Shown here one piece after another: positions 22,001-30,200 of a DNA stretch of 64,000 bases. Positions within the stretch are counted from its first letter, which is position 1; each line of letters begins with the position of its first letter. The stretch comes from Laspinema olomoucense D3b (lineage in GTDB: Bacteria > Cyanobacteriota > Cyanobacteriia > Cyanobacteriales > Laspinemataceae). The stretch is taken from positions 1 through 64,000 of the forward strand of contig NZ_JAMXFA010000004.1 of assembly GCF_025370785.1 (NCBI RefSeq), written 5' to 3'. Below the pieces are notes generated by a model. It searched no databases and had not been told where the DNA came from. It was given only the letters and a program-made list of their open reading frames with translations. A program made the position numbers and the translations under genes.

Positions 22001-22962
22001 AAGACCTCCTGGACATTTCGCGCATCATTCGTGGCAAAATTCGCCTCTACCTGCGTCCGTTGCAATTAATCCCCGCCATTGAAGCGGCCATCAATACCGT
22101 GCGTCCTACGGCAGAAATTAAAAAAATCAAGTTGGTAACGGCCCTTGAGTCTGAGGTGGGATTGGTTTCCGCAGATGGCGATCGCCTCCAACAAGTCATC
22201 TGGAATCTGCTCTCCAATGCTGTAAAATTCACCCCAGAAGGCGGACTTGTGGAGATTTGCCTAGAACGGGTGGAAAACTGGATACAAATCCGGATTATGG
22301 ATACCGGAATTGGCATCGAACCGGAATTTCTGCCTTATATGTTTGAACGGTTCCGGCAAGCGGATAGCAAAACCACGCGATCGCATGGGGGGTTAGGATT
22401 AGGACTGGCGATCGTCCGCAACCTCGTCGAACTGCATGGCGGCCAGATTTTTGCCGACAGTCCCGGACCAGGAAAAGGTTCTACCTTTGTGGTGCAACTC
22501 CCCTGCTTACAAGATACCAGCAATGGGATAGAGGAGCAATGTTCCGGGTCGTCATCAGTGGAGTGCGATCAATCCTTTTCAGAACTGGCGGGGTTAAAAA
22601 TATTAGTCGTGGATGATGAATTTGATACTCGGGAGTTTTTAATCACCGCCTTGGAACAATACGGTGCCGAAGTATTTGCCGCTGCCTCCTCTGCCGAGGC
22701 GATCGCCTTAATCCAAGAAAGGCAACCGGAAATCCTCCTCAGTGATATCGGAATGCCCGGAGAAGATGGCTATACTTTAATTCGCCAAATTCGCACTTTA
22801 CCCCCAGAACAAGGGGGAAAAATTCCCGCTGCCGCTCTCACTGCCTATACTCGCACCGAGGACCGTATTCTCGCCCTCGCTGCCGGATTTCAGATGCATA
22901 TCCCCAAACCCATTGACCCTAGGCATTTGGTTGAAGTGGTGGGACAACTGCGGAAAAAATAA
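19060..22962 (+). CDS. Hybrid sensor histidine kinase with six PAS domains and a receiver
   Basis: This 1300-residue protein has an N-terminal membrane sensor of about four helices (residues 12-115) resembling the DUF4118 region of KdpD. Six PAS/PAC units then span about residues 125 to 890, including QFRQIAENIDCLIWMTD, YQLASTAVNCVIYDWD, FRTSVENLLDGFGIYT, FKALAENSPDIIARFD, LRLALESAKLGLWDYD and LKAVLQQMPAGAIVAE. The HisKA box FLAIVSHELRSPLNAI carries the phospho-accepting His near residue 936. The ATPase motifs NLLSNAVKF, DTGIGI and GLGLGLAIV follow. A C-terminal receiver has the acidic pocket ILVVDDE, the phospho-acceptor Asp in LLSDIGMPG near residue 1228, and Lys in HIPKP. It likely passes its signal to a partner regulator outside the window. 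It is convergent with the adenylate cyclase gene, 33 bases apart. Confidence 0.93.
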   Translation: MLEQSRSPIRRYSFAVAMVVVSLILKFLISSELMTNNPFLLFSATVAVSAWYGGLQAGLLATFLAAACGEYFFLLPFYSFGTHSSGQTLALGVFLLEGVGISWLISALYTSRQKAELYALGLENTQEQFRQIAENIDCLIWMTDPEKTKVFYVSPQYEKMWGRSRESLYQQPYSFLEGVHPDDRDRVRTALAKQASGEYNEEYRTVHPDGTVRWVRSRAFPIREHRTGAVHRVAGIVEDITERKQIEQDFLHTNERYQLASTAVNCVIYDWDLESKRVVRSESLTQLLGYPLGNDQQDAQWWLSLIHPDDLEPAFIAINKALEHDNRFDIEYRLRHQDGRYLDVSDRGAILRDEAGKPVRVIGTTLDISDRKKAETELQKREELFRTSVENLLDGFGIYTSVRDESGKIIDFRIEYVNAATCASNGLTREEHEGKRLGDLFPGHRTTGLLEEYCRVVETRQPLVKDSFVDETLTTATGVPKAFDIRSVPFGDGFLATWRDITERKQVENELYRREREFKALAENSPDIIARFDPKMRPLYVNRAIYRVTGRSPEQFLSTSNPELTFAGSQSSDCQGAIAQVFATGQEGEIEWDLTDVNGLTRYYQSRLVPEFDRYGAVESVLSLSRDITEYKLAKATSERNQERLRLALESAKLGLWDYDLGCQEISMSRRCLEIFGLDLLSTVIKYAQFFECVHPEDEDRVNRAIQRAITEQADYDIEYRIIRRDESVRWIAAKGRAFYDDRGTAVGMGGVLLDITERKKAEEERDRLLKQLEFEQQLLKAVLQQMPAGAIVAEAPSGKILLSNKQAQAIWDEAIAEEHNLEDYHLFLGLHPDGRPYQPQEFPMFRAITFGETIIDEEIEIPLTHGPSQILCVSAKPVKNLAGGIVAGVVMFYDISDRKLAERQREELLLREQEARKQAEAASRMKDEFLAIVSHELRSPLNAILGWSRLLRRRKLNPEKMAQALESIERNAEMQTQLIEDLLDISRIIRGKIRLYLRPLQLIPAIEAAINTVRPTAEIKKIKLVTALESEVGLVSADGDRLQQVIWNLLSNAVKFTPEGGLVEICLERVENWIQIRIMDTGIGIEPEFLPYMFERFRQADSKTTRSHGGLGLGLAIVRNLVELHGGQIFADSPGPGKGSTFVVQLPCLQDTSNGIEEQCSGSSSVECDQSFSELAGLKILVVDDEFDTREFLITALEQYGAEVFAAASSAEAIALIQERQPEILLSDIGMPGEDGYTLIRQIRTLPPEQGGKIPAAALTAYTRTEDRILALAAGFQMHIPKPIDPRHLVEVVGQLRKK

Positions 22963-22995
22963 TCCTGCCCTTAACATCCGGGAGAATTAATCCCC

Positions 22996-24351
22996 TTAAT
23001 TCCCCGGGTTTCCAGCCTCAACAACCCCCGGATTTTTCCCAGTCAATAAATAAGTTGTCATTTCTCCCTTCCCCTTAATCAATACTTTCCCCCGTTCCTG
23101 AAACAAATACTCGCCTTTCAAAAACTCATAGGTTTCCTGGGTCACTTGAATCGCCCCAGGAATGCCGTGAGATTCCATTCGGGAAGCCAGATTAACCGTA
23201 TCTCCCCACAAATCATAAATAAATTTTTTAATGCCAATTACTCCGGCAATTACTGGACCCGTAGCAATGCCGATGCGGATGCGAAAATTCTGCCCAGTTT
23301 TTTGGTTAAATGTGGCGATCGCCCGCTGCATATCCAAAGCCATATCAGCAATAGCTTGAGCATGATCCTCCCGAGGTTCCGGCAATCCTGAAACCACCAT
23401 ATAGGCATCGCCAATGGTTTTAATCTTCTCCAACTGATGCAACTCGGCCAAAGCATCAAACTCCGAGAAAATCTGATTGAGCAATTCCACTAATTCCCAA
23501 GGGGAAATATGGGAAGAAAGTTCCGTAAACCCGACAATATCTGCAAACAAAACCGAAACATTCGTGTAACTATCCGCCAAATTTTTGGGATTTTGTTTCA
23601 ACCGAGTGGCGATCGAGTGGGGTAGAACATTCAGTAATAAACTTTCTGAAAGTTTTTGTTCCTCCTCCAGTTGAGCATAAGCCTCCTCTAAATCCCACCG
23701 GGCTTTAAACTCTGCTTTTTGTAATCGTTCATATAAATAGACTGATAAATTGCCAATAAAACAGACCCAGAAGAAATACAAAGCCATTACGGAAGGCTTC
23801 ATCCAAGTTATTGAGTTGCTGAAGGTTACTCCCAGGAGCGAATTTACCCCCAAATAGTACACAAATACACCCAATTGAGCCGCTAGATGAAGATACCAAC
23901 GCACCGGAGTAAACGTCGCCTGCCCGAAAAACATAATCGTCCAAACTAAGAGTTCTGGTTGAGCAACTCCAGACAAAGTACGCTCAATTTGCGGAAGAAC
24001 CGTCACCACCCAATAAAAGGCGAGAAAGACTAAACTTGGATATCGGCGACCTAATTTGCTATGCTGAAGTAACAAACATAACAGTAAACTGAGTTCAATC
24101 ATCACCTGCGATCGCAACCAGTCCGGCCTAAATTCCTCTGGACGAAACAATAAATTGCTCACTTGTAGCAGACTGGAACTCAAAAAAGCCATCAATCCAA
24201 TCCACAATCCCACATCCAGACGCTTCCGCATAAAACGGTCCCGCCATGCCTCATATTCCGCATCACGGGAGGTATGGGGAGAGAGGGGGGACTTGAGTAT
24301 CTTGGTCAGCCGGGACGCTACCGGGTTGTTTTCAAGAAAGTCATGCTGCAT
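22996..24351 (-). CDS. Membrane-bound class III adenylate cyclase
   Basis: The N-terminal half of this 451-residue protein carries about six hydrophobic segments. A short coiled-coil linker (LEEAYAQLEEEQKLSESLL) leads to a class III cyclase domain at about residues 260-435. Both metal-binding aspartates are present (VLFADIVGF near residue 269 and IGDAYM). The Lys in LEKIKTIGDAYM and the Asp in YDLWGDTVNLASRME indicate ATP rather than GTP as substrate. The transition-state Asn/Arg positions (NLASRME) are intact, so the enzyme should be active. It would make cAMP in response to a membrane or cytosolic signal. The ATG at 24351 is followed by a 50-residue charged N-terminus. Confidence 0.93.
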   Translation of the reverse strand: MQHDFLENNPVASRLTKILKSPLSPHTSRDAEYEAWRDRFMRKRLDVGLWIGLMAFLSSSLLQVSNLLFRPEEFRPDWLRSQVMIELSLLLCLLLQHSKLGRRYPSLVFLAFYWVVTVLPQIERTLSGVAQPELLVWTIMFFGQATFTPVRWYLHLAAQLGVFVYYLGVNSLLGVTFSNSITWMKPSVMALYFFWVCFIGNLSVYLYERLQKAEFKARWDLEEAYAQLEEEQKLSESLLLNVLPHSIATRLKQNPKNLADSYTNVSVLFADIVGFTELSSHISPWELVELLNQIFSEFDALAELHQLEKIKTIGDAYMVVSGLPEPREDHAQAIADMALDMQRAIATFNQKTGQNFRIRIGIATGPVIAGVIGIKKFIYDLWGDTVNLASRMESHGIPGAIQVTQETYEFLKGEYLFQERGKVLIKGKGEMTTYLLTGKNPGVVEAGNPGN

Positions 24352-24475
24352 GAGAGTTTGCCATCCGGTTGAGGGAATTGAATGCCAATCTATTCTCCTG
24401 AGTGTGCCACATTTTGCTCCCAGTAATTAATCTTCTGAGTGTAGCATTATTGGCAAGTCACCCTTTCTGTTGTAA

Positions 24476-24539
24476 AACCCGCACCCTAAAGGGTATGGCT
24501 ATACGGACAAAGCCCGCCTGCGCGGGCTGGTTTATAAAA
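24476..24539 (+). repeat. Palindromic dispersed repeat, copy A
   Basis: The unit consists of a small hairpin CACCCTAAAGGGT, the conserved block GGCTATACGGACAAAG, and a strong hairpin AGCCCGCCTGCGCGGGCT, ending TGGTTTATAAA. Copy A is nearly identical to copy B, 83 bases further on. It encodes no protein and looks like a MITE- or REP-type element. Confidence 0.8.
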
Positions 24540-24558
24540 ACTACTTTTTTTGATAAGA

Positions 24559-24621
24559 ACCCCGCACCCTAAAGGGTGGGGCTATACGGACAAAGCCCGC
24601 CTGCGCGGGCTGGTTTATAAA
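24559..24621 (+). repeat. Palindromic dispersed repeat, copy B
   Basis: It has the same order of parts as copy A: CACCCTAAAGGGTG, GGGCTATACGGACAAAG, AGCCCGCCTGCGCGGGCT, TGGTTTATAAA. Only a few bases differ from copy A, so one is probably a recent duplicate of the other. Confidence 0.8.
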
Positions 24622-24808
24622 CACTAATTTTTCGGTCTGGATTTTGGATGATATAGTAACTTTTAAAACCGCCTTCATTATTAGAAACCGGGTTTCTAAC
24701 TCCTAGATACCTGGATACGCGATCGCATCCGGACTCGATTAGAAAAACCGGACAAGAAACCCAGTTTTTGATACCCAATCCCGTTGCAAAAACTCGATTT
24801 TCTCCATT

Positions 24809-24862
24809 AGCCCGCGCAGGCGGGCTTCGTCCGTATAGCCCCAGGCTTCAGCCTGCGGGCTT
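24809..24862 (-). repeat. Palindromic dispersed repeat, inverted copy C
   Basis: Read on the minus strand this copy gives GCAGGCTGAAGCCTGGGGC, then TATACGGACGAAG and the AGCCCGCCTGCGCGGGCT hairpin. It belongs to the same family as copies A and B, but with a different 5' hairpin. It ends two bases before the stop codon of the CHAT gene and could serve as its transcription end. Confidence 0.75.
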
Positions 24863-24864
24863 GC

Positions 24865-27800
24865 CTATTTAGGAAAGAGACTGGGATTACCAATACAAAC
24901 AAATGCCGCCCAATATTTGACCCCAGCAAAGGGTCGAAAATCATCCGGTTTTGTGCTTAAAATTTTTAACCAGATAGCACTTTCTTCACTATGCTGCGCA
25001 ACCTCGTTAATTGCCTCCTCCGTTAACCATTCCGCCCGAATTTTCGCAATAGTAATCTGCTGTAAATAGCGTTGTGCCTCCTCCAATGCCTCAGTGCGAC
25101 CCCAATCCGTCTGAAACAAATTGTGATAAAATCGTTCCATTAAAATTGCCGTGGGTACATCGGGAACACTCCACAGACTCATCACCACGGTTTCTGCACC
25201 CGCCACAATAAAAGAGCGCCGTAATCCCAGTACCCCCTCACCAATGGTCTGATCTCCCAAGGCTGTATTACAAGCCGATAGCACCACCAACCGAGTCCCG
25301 GTTAAATCCACCTGGAATGCACCCTGTGCCGTCAACACCCCCTCCTCCGCCGGTTCCGGCAAAATGCCCCCTTGCCGCGCCGTATTCGCCCCAGCCAAGG
25401 CTAAACCGGATCGCGTCATCGGGTCCTGGAACTCCACCCGGTATCGACTGCGAACCGATAACGGCATCCCTGGGGTTGTCTCACTTCCCAGAATTTGTGG
25501 CAACATTCCCCAGTCTGGGGGAGTTTGGTCAATGGGGAGAAAATAACCGTGCGTGGCAATATGGACAATTTTGGGCGATCGACACCGAGACAGCAAGGAT
25601 TTTACCGCCTGGGCTTCTGTATAGAGAGGAACGCCCAATAATTCAGCTATCAACTTTCCTTCAATTTGCGTCCCTGGCAGCTTGGTAAAGACTTCACCGG
25701 GACCCTCTCCCAACTCCCGCAATAACGATCGCACTTCCTCAGAAACGGGGGAGGCGGGTTGAGTCGGTTGAATCGGGATGGGTTGACTCCTAAAGGAGTC
25801 ACTACGAACGTTTGTAGTAACCCCTTCAGGGGTTATCGGTTGAGTCACCTGGCGATCGTACTCTCGCGCTTGTTTCTCAAACTGGTGTAAGCGATCGCCA
25901 TAGGAAGCATTGTGGACCACCACCGCCAACCAAAGTATCCCGAAAACCAGCAGCAAAATTGCCATCGGAAAGACAGCTAATAAGATGAAATAGGAGAGAA
26001 ACGCGATCGCCCCTGCCACTGCTAACATCATCTCCTGGGCGATCGGTTGCGGCTGCTTGGGCGGTTTTAATCCCTTGATTTGGGGCGGTGGGGGAGTCAT
26101 CTCCTGGGCGATCGCTTGCGGCAGATTGGGCAGTTTTAATCCCTCCACCCGCAAATTATAATCGGGATTGGCAATCACTAACGAGTCCGTATAGTTCACG
26201 GGAATCGGGAACTGGAACCGCAACAAATCTCGCCCCACACTCAGATAGCGCAACCCATACTCATCCATCAAATAGGCTGTTCCCTCCTGGGACAAAATCC
26301 CAAAAGGCAGGGTGGTCAATTCCCCATCGGGAGCAATATATACTGTCTGATAGTCTTGCAGATAGCGTTTCAGGGGGACAATCAGCGTTTGATACAATTC
26401 CTGCCCTTCCGAGGTGGTGTAGAGCATTGGGGAAACCGGGTCAGGTGCTTTTCCCACGGGGGTTTTGTCCTTCGGTAAGTTAAACGCCATGTCGCGATCG
26501 GGGTGAGACTGTTCCTTGTCAGAAACCGAGAGGCGGAATGTCTGACAGAGGCGATCAATCTCGTCTGCCTCCCCTAAATCAATCATTTCCACCCCTGCCG
26601 CCTCTCCTGCGGGTAACACAAACGCCAGATATCGCGCTGGAAACCATTGTTTATCCCCATGCGCTTTCACTGCCTTGAAATTAAAGACATAAAATCGCAC
26701 AAACTCCACCAGAGTTGACCCCTTGGGGAGAGCTTGGGCGATCGCCTCCCGACTGGCATGATTCAAGTGCATTTGCAGGTTCATCTCCGGCATTTGACGA
26801 CTCAGCGATCGTTCCACCTCCTCACGTTCCTGGGTGACCCTTGCCAATTCTGCCCGATAACCGGACAACCGTTCCCCGGATTGATTCTGCATCTGGGTCG
26901 TCAAAAAGCTCACTTGCTGAATCAATTGGCGCAATTTCTCAAATTCCGGCATCAGGTGCGGGTAACGTCCGGAGAAGATGAGCGATCGCAGCAATAAACC
27001 CGCCTCCGTCGCCAACCCCTTGCGCCGCAACACCAAATCCAACGCCGCTTGTTTCGCTGTTGCCTCCTCCGGCAAATATTGGGTAATTAGAGAGAGAAAT
27101 ATCTCTAACTGCCAATAGTTTTGCTGCATATATTCCAGGCGTTGCCTGTCACTGCTGATAGATAAGATTTCACCAATCGTCCGGTTTTGAATTTGGGTTG
27201 CCTGCTGCATGAGTTGGAATGCTTCTTGAGGGCGATCGGTTGCCGCCATGAGTGCAGCTAAATGGTACAAACTGGCGGCATAGTCTGGATGATTCTCACC
27301 CAACTGCACCTTCCGAATCTCCATTGCTTGCCGGTTAAAGGTTTTAGCATCGGTAAACCGCCCCATTGCCCGATACAGTTCCGCTGAACTGTACAAACTG
27401 TGGGCATAGTCGGGATGATTCTCACCCAATTGCAGCTTTTCAATCTCGATTGCTTGCCGGAAAAGGGGTTCAGATTCCGTAAACCGCCCCATTGCCAGGT
27501 ACAGTCCCGCCAAATTGTTCAAACTGCCAGCATAGTCGGGATGATTCTCACCCAACTGCACTCTCCTAATCTCCATTGCTTGCCGCAAAAGGGGCTCAGA
27601 TTCCGTAAACTGCCCCATTGCATGGTACAGTAGCGCCAAATTGTTCAAACTTTGGGCATAGTTGAGATGATTCTCACCCAACTGAACCTGACGAATCTCC
27701 ATTGCTTCCCGGTGAAGGGGTTCGGCATCCGTCAACCGCCCCATTTTCCGGTACAGTTCCGCCAAATTATTCAAACTGGTGGCATAGTCGGGATGATTCT

Positions 27801-29697
27801 CACCCAACTGCTCCTTCTCAATCTCTATTGCTTGCCGGTAAAGGGACTCAGATTCCGTAAACCGTCCCATTGCATGGTACAGTGCCGCCAAATTGTTTAA
27901 ACTGGTGGCATAGTCGGGATGATTCTCACCCAACTGCACTCTCCTAATCTCCATTGCTTCCCGGTAAAAAGGTTCAGCTTCCGTAAACCGCCCCATTTCA
28001 TAGTACAGTCCCGCCAAATTGTTCAAACTTTGGGCATAGAGGGGATGATTCTGACCCAACTGCACCTGACGAATCTCCATTGCTTGTTGCACAAGAGGTT
28101 CAGCATCCGTCAACCGCCCCATTTTCCGGTACAGTGACGCTAAATTGTTCAAACTGTGGGCATAGCTTGGATGATTCTCACCCAACTGAACCTGACGAAT
28201 CTCCATTGCTTCCCAGTAAAAAGGTTCAGCTTCCGTAAACCGCCCCATTTTCTGGCACAGTGACGCTAAATTGTTCAAACTGTCGGCATAGTCGGGATGA
28301 TTCTCACCCAACTGAACCTGACGAATCTCCATTGCTTGCCGGTAAAGCGGTTCAGCTTCCGTCAACTGCCCCATTTCCTGGCACAGTAACGCTAAATTGT
28401 TCAAACTTTGGGCATAAAGGGGATGATTCTCACCCAACTGAACCTGACGAATCTCCATTGCTTGCCGGTAAAGTGGTTCAGCTTCCGTAAATCGCCCCCT
28501 TTCATAGTACAGTAGCGCCAAATTGTTCAAACTTTGAGCATAGTCGGGATGATTCTCGCCCAACTGAACCTGACGAATCTCCATTGCTTGCCGGTGAAGC
28601 GGTTCAGCTTCCGTCAACCGCCCCATTTTCCGGTACATTTCCGCCAAATTGTTCAAACTGGTGGCATAGTCGGGATGATTCTCACCCAACTGCACCTTCT
28701 GAATCTCCATTGCTTGCCGGTGAAGGGTTTCAGATTCCGTAAATCGCCCCATTGAATCGTATAGTGTTGCCAACCCGCTCAAACTGGTAGCATAGTCGGG
28801 ATGATTCTCCCCCAACTGTGCCTTCCAAATCTCCATTGCTTGCCAGTAAAGGGGTTCAGCTTCCGTCAACCGCCCCATTTCCCGGTACAGTAACGCCAAG
28901 TTGTCCAAACTGGCAGCATAGCTGGGATGATTCTGACCCAACTGCACCTTCTGAATCTCCATTGCTTGCCAGTAAAGGGGTTCAGCTTCCGTAAACCGCC
29001 CCATTTCATAGTACAGTCCCGCCAAATTGTTTAAACTGGTGGCATAGCTGGGATGATTCTGACCCAACTGCACCTTGCGAATCTCCATTGCTTCCCGGTA
29101 AAAAGGTTCAGCTTCCGTAAACCGCCCCATTTTCTGGCACAGTGACGCTAAATTGTTCAAACTGTCGGCATAGTCGGGATGATTCTCACCCAACTGCACT
29201 CTCCTAATCTCCATTGCTTGCCGGAAAAGGGGTTCAACTTCCCTCAACCGTCCCATTTCATAGTACAGTCCCGCCAAATTGTTTAAACTGGCGGCATAGC
29301 TGGGATGATTCTGACCCAGCTGTACCTTCCGAATCTCCATTGCTTGCCGGAAAAGGGGTTCAGCTTCCGTCAACCGCCCCATTTCATAGTACAGTCCCGC
29401 CAAATTGTTCAAACTGGTGGCATAGCTGGGATGATTCTGACCCAACTGCACCTTCCGAATCTCCATTGCTTGTCGCACAAGAGGTTCAGCATCCGTCAAC
29501 CGCCGCATTTTTAGGTATAGTTGCCCCAGCATATTTAAGAGCGTGGCATAGTTATGATTATCCGTGCTGAAAGCCAATTTACCCAGTTCACACGCTTGTT
29601 GAGCCAATTGAATCCCTTGCTCATAGTGACCGTTTTCATAGGCTGTTAATGCCTTTTCATACAGAGAATTAACTTCCTCAACTAGATTATCAAACAT
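24865..29697 (-). CDS. TPR-array CHAT-domain (caspase-like) peptidase with internal membrane hairpin
   Basis: The 1610-residue protein starts with about 40 residues, then has 19 consecutive TPR units of 42 residues (kinesin-light-chain type, consensus QLGENHPDYATSLNNLA, then YxxMGRFTEAEPLYRQ), covering about residues 35-840. A helical stretch to about 950 leads into a CHAT domain. CHAT peptidases (separase/caspase clan) use a His-Cys dyad. Here the His is in IVHIATHGYF near residue 1382 and the Cys in VVLSACNTALGD near residue 1475, so it should be active. The domain is interrupted at about residues 1220-1266 by two hydrophobic helices and flanking Pro-rich and repeat-derived linkers. The TPR array is the likely sensor or substrate-binding part. 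It is divergent from a two-gene toxin-like pair. The ATG at 29697 is well supported. Confidence 0.93.
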   Translation of the reverse strand: MFDNLVEEVNSLYEKALTAYENGHYEQGIQLAQQACELGKLAFSTDNHNYATLLNMLGQLYLKMRRLTDAEPLVRQAMEIRKVQLGQNHPSYATSLNNLAGLYYEMGRLTEAEPLFRQAMEIRKVQLGQNHPSYAASLNNLAGLYYEMGRLREVEPLFRQAMEIRRVQLGENHPDYADSLNNLASLCQKMGRFTEAEPFYREAMEIRKVQLGQNHPSYATSLNNLAGLYYEMGRFTEAEPLYWQAMEIQKVQLGQNHPSYAASLDNLALLYREMGRLTEAEPLYWQAMEIWKAQLGENHPDYATSLSGLATLYDSMGRFTESETLHRQAMEIQKVQLGENHPDYATSLNNLAEMYRKMGRLTEAEPLHRQAMEIRQVQLGENHPDYAQSLNNLALLYYERGRFTEAEPLYRQAMEIRQVQLGENHPLYAQSLNNLALLCQEMGQLTEAEPLYRQAMEIRQVQLGENHPDYADSLNNLASLCQKMGRFTEAEPFYWEAMEIRQVQLGENHPSYAHSLNNLASLYRKMGRLTDAEPLVQQAMEIRQVQLGQNHPLYAQSLNNLAGLYYEMGRFTEAEPFYREAMEIRRVQLGENHPDYATSLNNLAALYHAMGRFTESESLYRQAIEIEKEQLGENHPDYATSLNNLAELYRKMGRLTDAEPLHREAMEIRQVQLGENHLNYAQSLNNLALLYHAMGQFTESEPLLRQAMEIRRVQLGENHPDYAGSLNNLAGLYLAMGRFTESEPLFRQAIEIEKLQLGENHPDYAHSLYSSAELYRAMGRFTDAKTFNRQAMEIRKVQLGENHPDYAASLYHLAALMAATDRPQEAFQLMQQATQIQNRTIGEILSISSDRQRLEYMQQNYWQLEIFLSLITQYLPEEATAKQAALDLVLRRKGLATEAGLLLRSLIFSGRYPHLMPEFEKLRQLIQQVSFLTTQMQNQSGERLSGYRAELARVTQEREEVERSLSRQMPEMNLQMHLNHASREAIAQALPKGSTLVEFVRFYVFNFKAVKAHGDKQWFPARYLAFVLPAGEAAGVEMIDLGEADEIDRLCQTFRLSVSDKEQSHPDRDMAFNLPKDKTPVGKAPDPVSPMLYTTSEGQELYQTLIVPLKRYLQDYQTVYIAPDGELTTLPFGILSQEGTAYLMDEYGLRYLSVGRDLLRFQFPIPVNYTDSLVIANPDYNLRVEGLKLPNLPQAIAQEMTPPPPQIKGLKPPKQPQPIAQEMMLAVAGAIAFLSYFILLAVFPMAILLLVFGILWLAVVVHNASYGDRLHQFEKQAREYDRQVTQPITPEGVTTNVRSDSFRSQPIPIQPTQPASPVSEEVRSLLRELGEGPGEVFTKLPGTQIEGKLIAELLGVPLYTEAQAVKSLLSRCRSPKIVHIATHGYFLPIDQTPPDWGMLPQILGSETTPGMPLSVRSRYRVEFQDPMTRSGLALAGANTARQGGILPEPAEEGVLTAQGAFQVDLTGTRLVVLSACNTALGDQTIGEGVLGLRRSFIVAGAETVVMSLWSVPDVPTAILMERFYHNLFQTDWGRTEALEEAQRYLQQITIAKIRAEWLTEEAINEVAQHSEESAIWLKILSTKPDDFRPFAGVKYWAAFVCIGNPSLFPK
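25785..25834. repeat. Triple-palindrome repeat embedded in the CHAT coding sequence
   Basis: Three hairpins follow each other without gaps: GACTCCTAAAGGAGTC (25785-25800), ACTACGAACGTTTGTAGT (25801-25818) and AACCCCTTCAGGGGTT (25819-25834). The pattern is that of a dispersed cyanobacterial repeat, here read in frame as the linker TPEGVTTNVRSDSF between the membrane hairpin and the catalytic half of the CHAT domain. Confidence 0.75.
27230..29590 (-). repeat. 126-base tandem repeats encoding 19 TPR units
   Basis: Near-identical 126-base units follow one another. Each contains the block read on the + strand as GATGATTCTCACCCAACTG and another read as CTCCATTGCTTGCCGG. The strong conservation at the DNA level suggests recent expansion or ongoing homogenisation by recombination. 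It is protein-coding and is not a CRISPR array: there are no unique spacers, and the frame is open throughout. Confidence 0.9.
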
Positions 29698-29759
29698 TAG
29701 TCAACCTCCAATACTTGTGTAAAATAATATTACGTCAGCTCAAAATTTGGCCTATTCCC

Positions 29760-30200
29760 TTGTCTAATATTCCCGAACCCAACCCCAAACCAACCAACTC
29801 TCTGCCTCCGGACCGATGGGAGCATCTCGATAAGTATGAGCGCAAATATCTCCAAAAAATCATCATAGCCTATGATAAAATTATGGAAGTAACAGATGAT
29901 GTTTATCAAATTGCCAGTCGCTACCGCTTGAGTGTTGAAGAAGTTGAACGGGCGAAAGACTATGCCTTTGGCAGGGGAGTTTCGCTGAATCAGTTTCTTC
30001 CGGACGAAGATATGGCAGCGGCATGGACTAGAATGGCATCAGGACAAGAGATAGACATTGATGAAGTTTTACTCAGACATGAGGTTTTTGAATCTAATCT
30101 AGTCGTCAATCAAGGGATGAATACAGAAAATGCCCACAATCTGGCACAAGCAAGATATCCTTGGTCTGAACTTTTAAAACAAAGGAGATATCATGAATAA
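29760..30200 (+). CDS. Helical protein resembling a polymorphic-toxin domain; first gene of a pair
   Basis: The frame is open from 29715 with only TTG-type starts. I place the start at the TTG at 29760 (about 146 residues, beginning SNIPEPNPKPTNSLPP), but this is uncertain. The core is helical: KYLQKIIIAYDKIMEVTDDV, then DMAAAWTRMASGQEID, then LLRHEVFESNLV and MNTENAHNLAQARYPWSELL. The series of LxHExxES, a short gap, and a GMxxxxAHxxAxxxYxW ending recalls C-terminal domains of bacterial polymorphic toxins; this is motif memory, not a verified match. It overlaps the next gene by 8 bases and is divergent from the CHAT gene. Confidence 0.65.
   Translation: MSNIPEPNPKPTNSLPPDRWEHLDKYERKYLQKIIIAYDKIMEVTDDVYQIASRYRLSVEEVERAKDYAFGRGVSLNQFLPDEDMAAAWTRMASGQEIDIDEVLLRHEVFESNLVVNQGMNTENAHNLAQARYPWSELLKQRRYHE

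Larger units (their letters stand above)
24352..24864. other. Repeat-filled intergenic region downstream of the CHAT gene
   Basis: No gene is supported here. Two direct copies and one inverted copy of a palindromic element lie in this gap and are listed separately. Between them lies AGAAACCGGGTTTCT (24685-24699), a palindrome commonly seen as a dispersed repeat in filamentous cyanobacteria. Confidence 0.5.

Noticed and set aside
27258-29570. Several frames on the + strand with repeated motifs such as LNLTNLHCLPVKGF
   Set aside because: They are mirror readings of the TPR repeats and occur in every unit.
27230-29590. Regular 126-base repeats looked like a possible CRISPR array
   Set aside because: The units are contiguous and in frame without unique spacers, and they encode TPR motifs.
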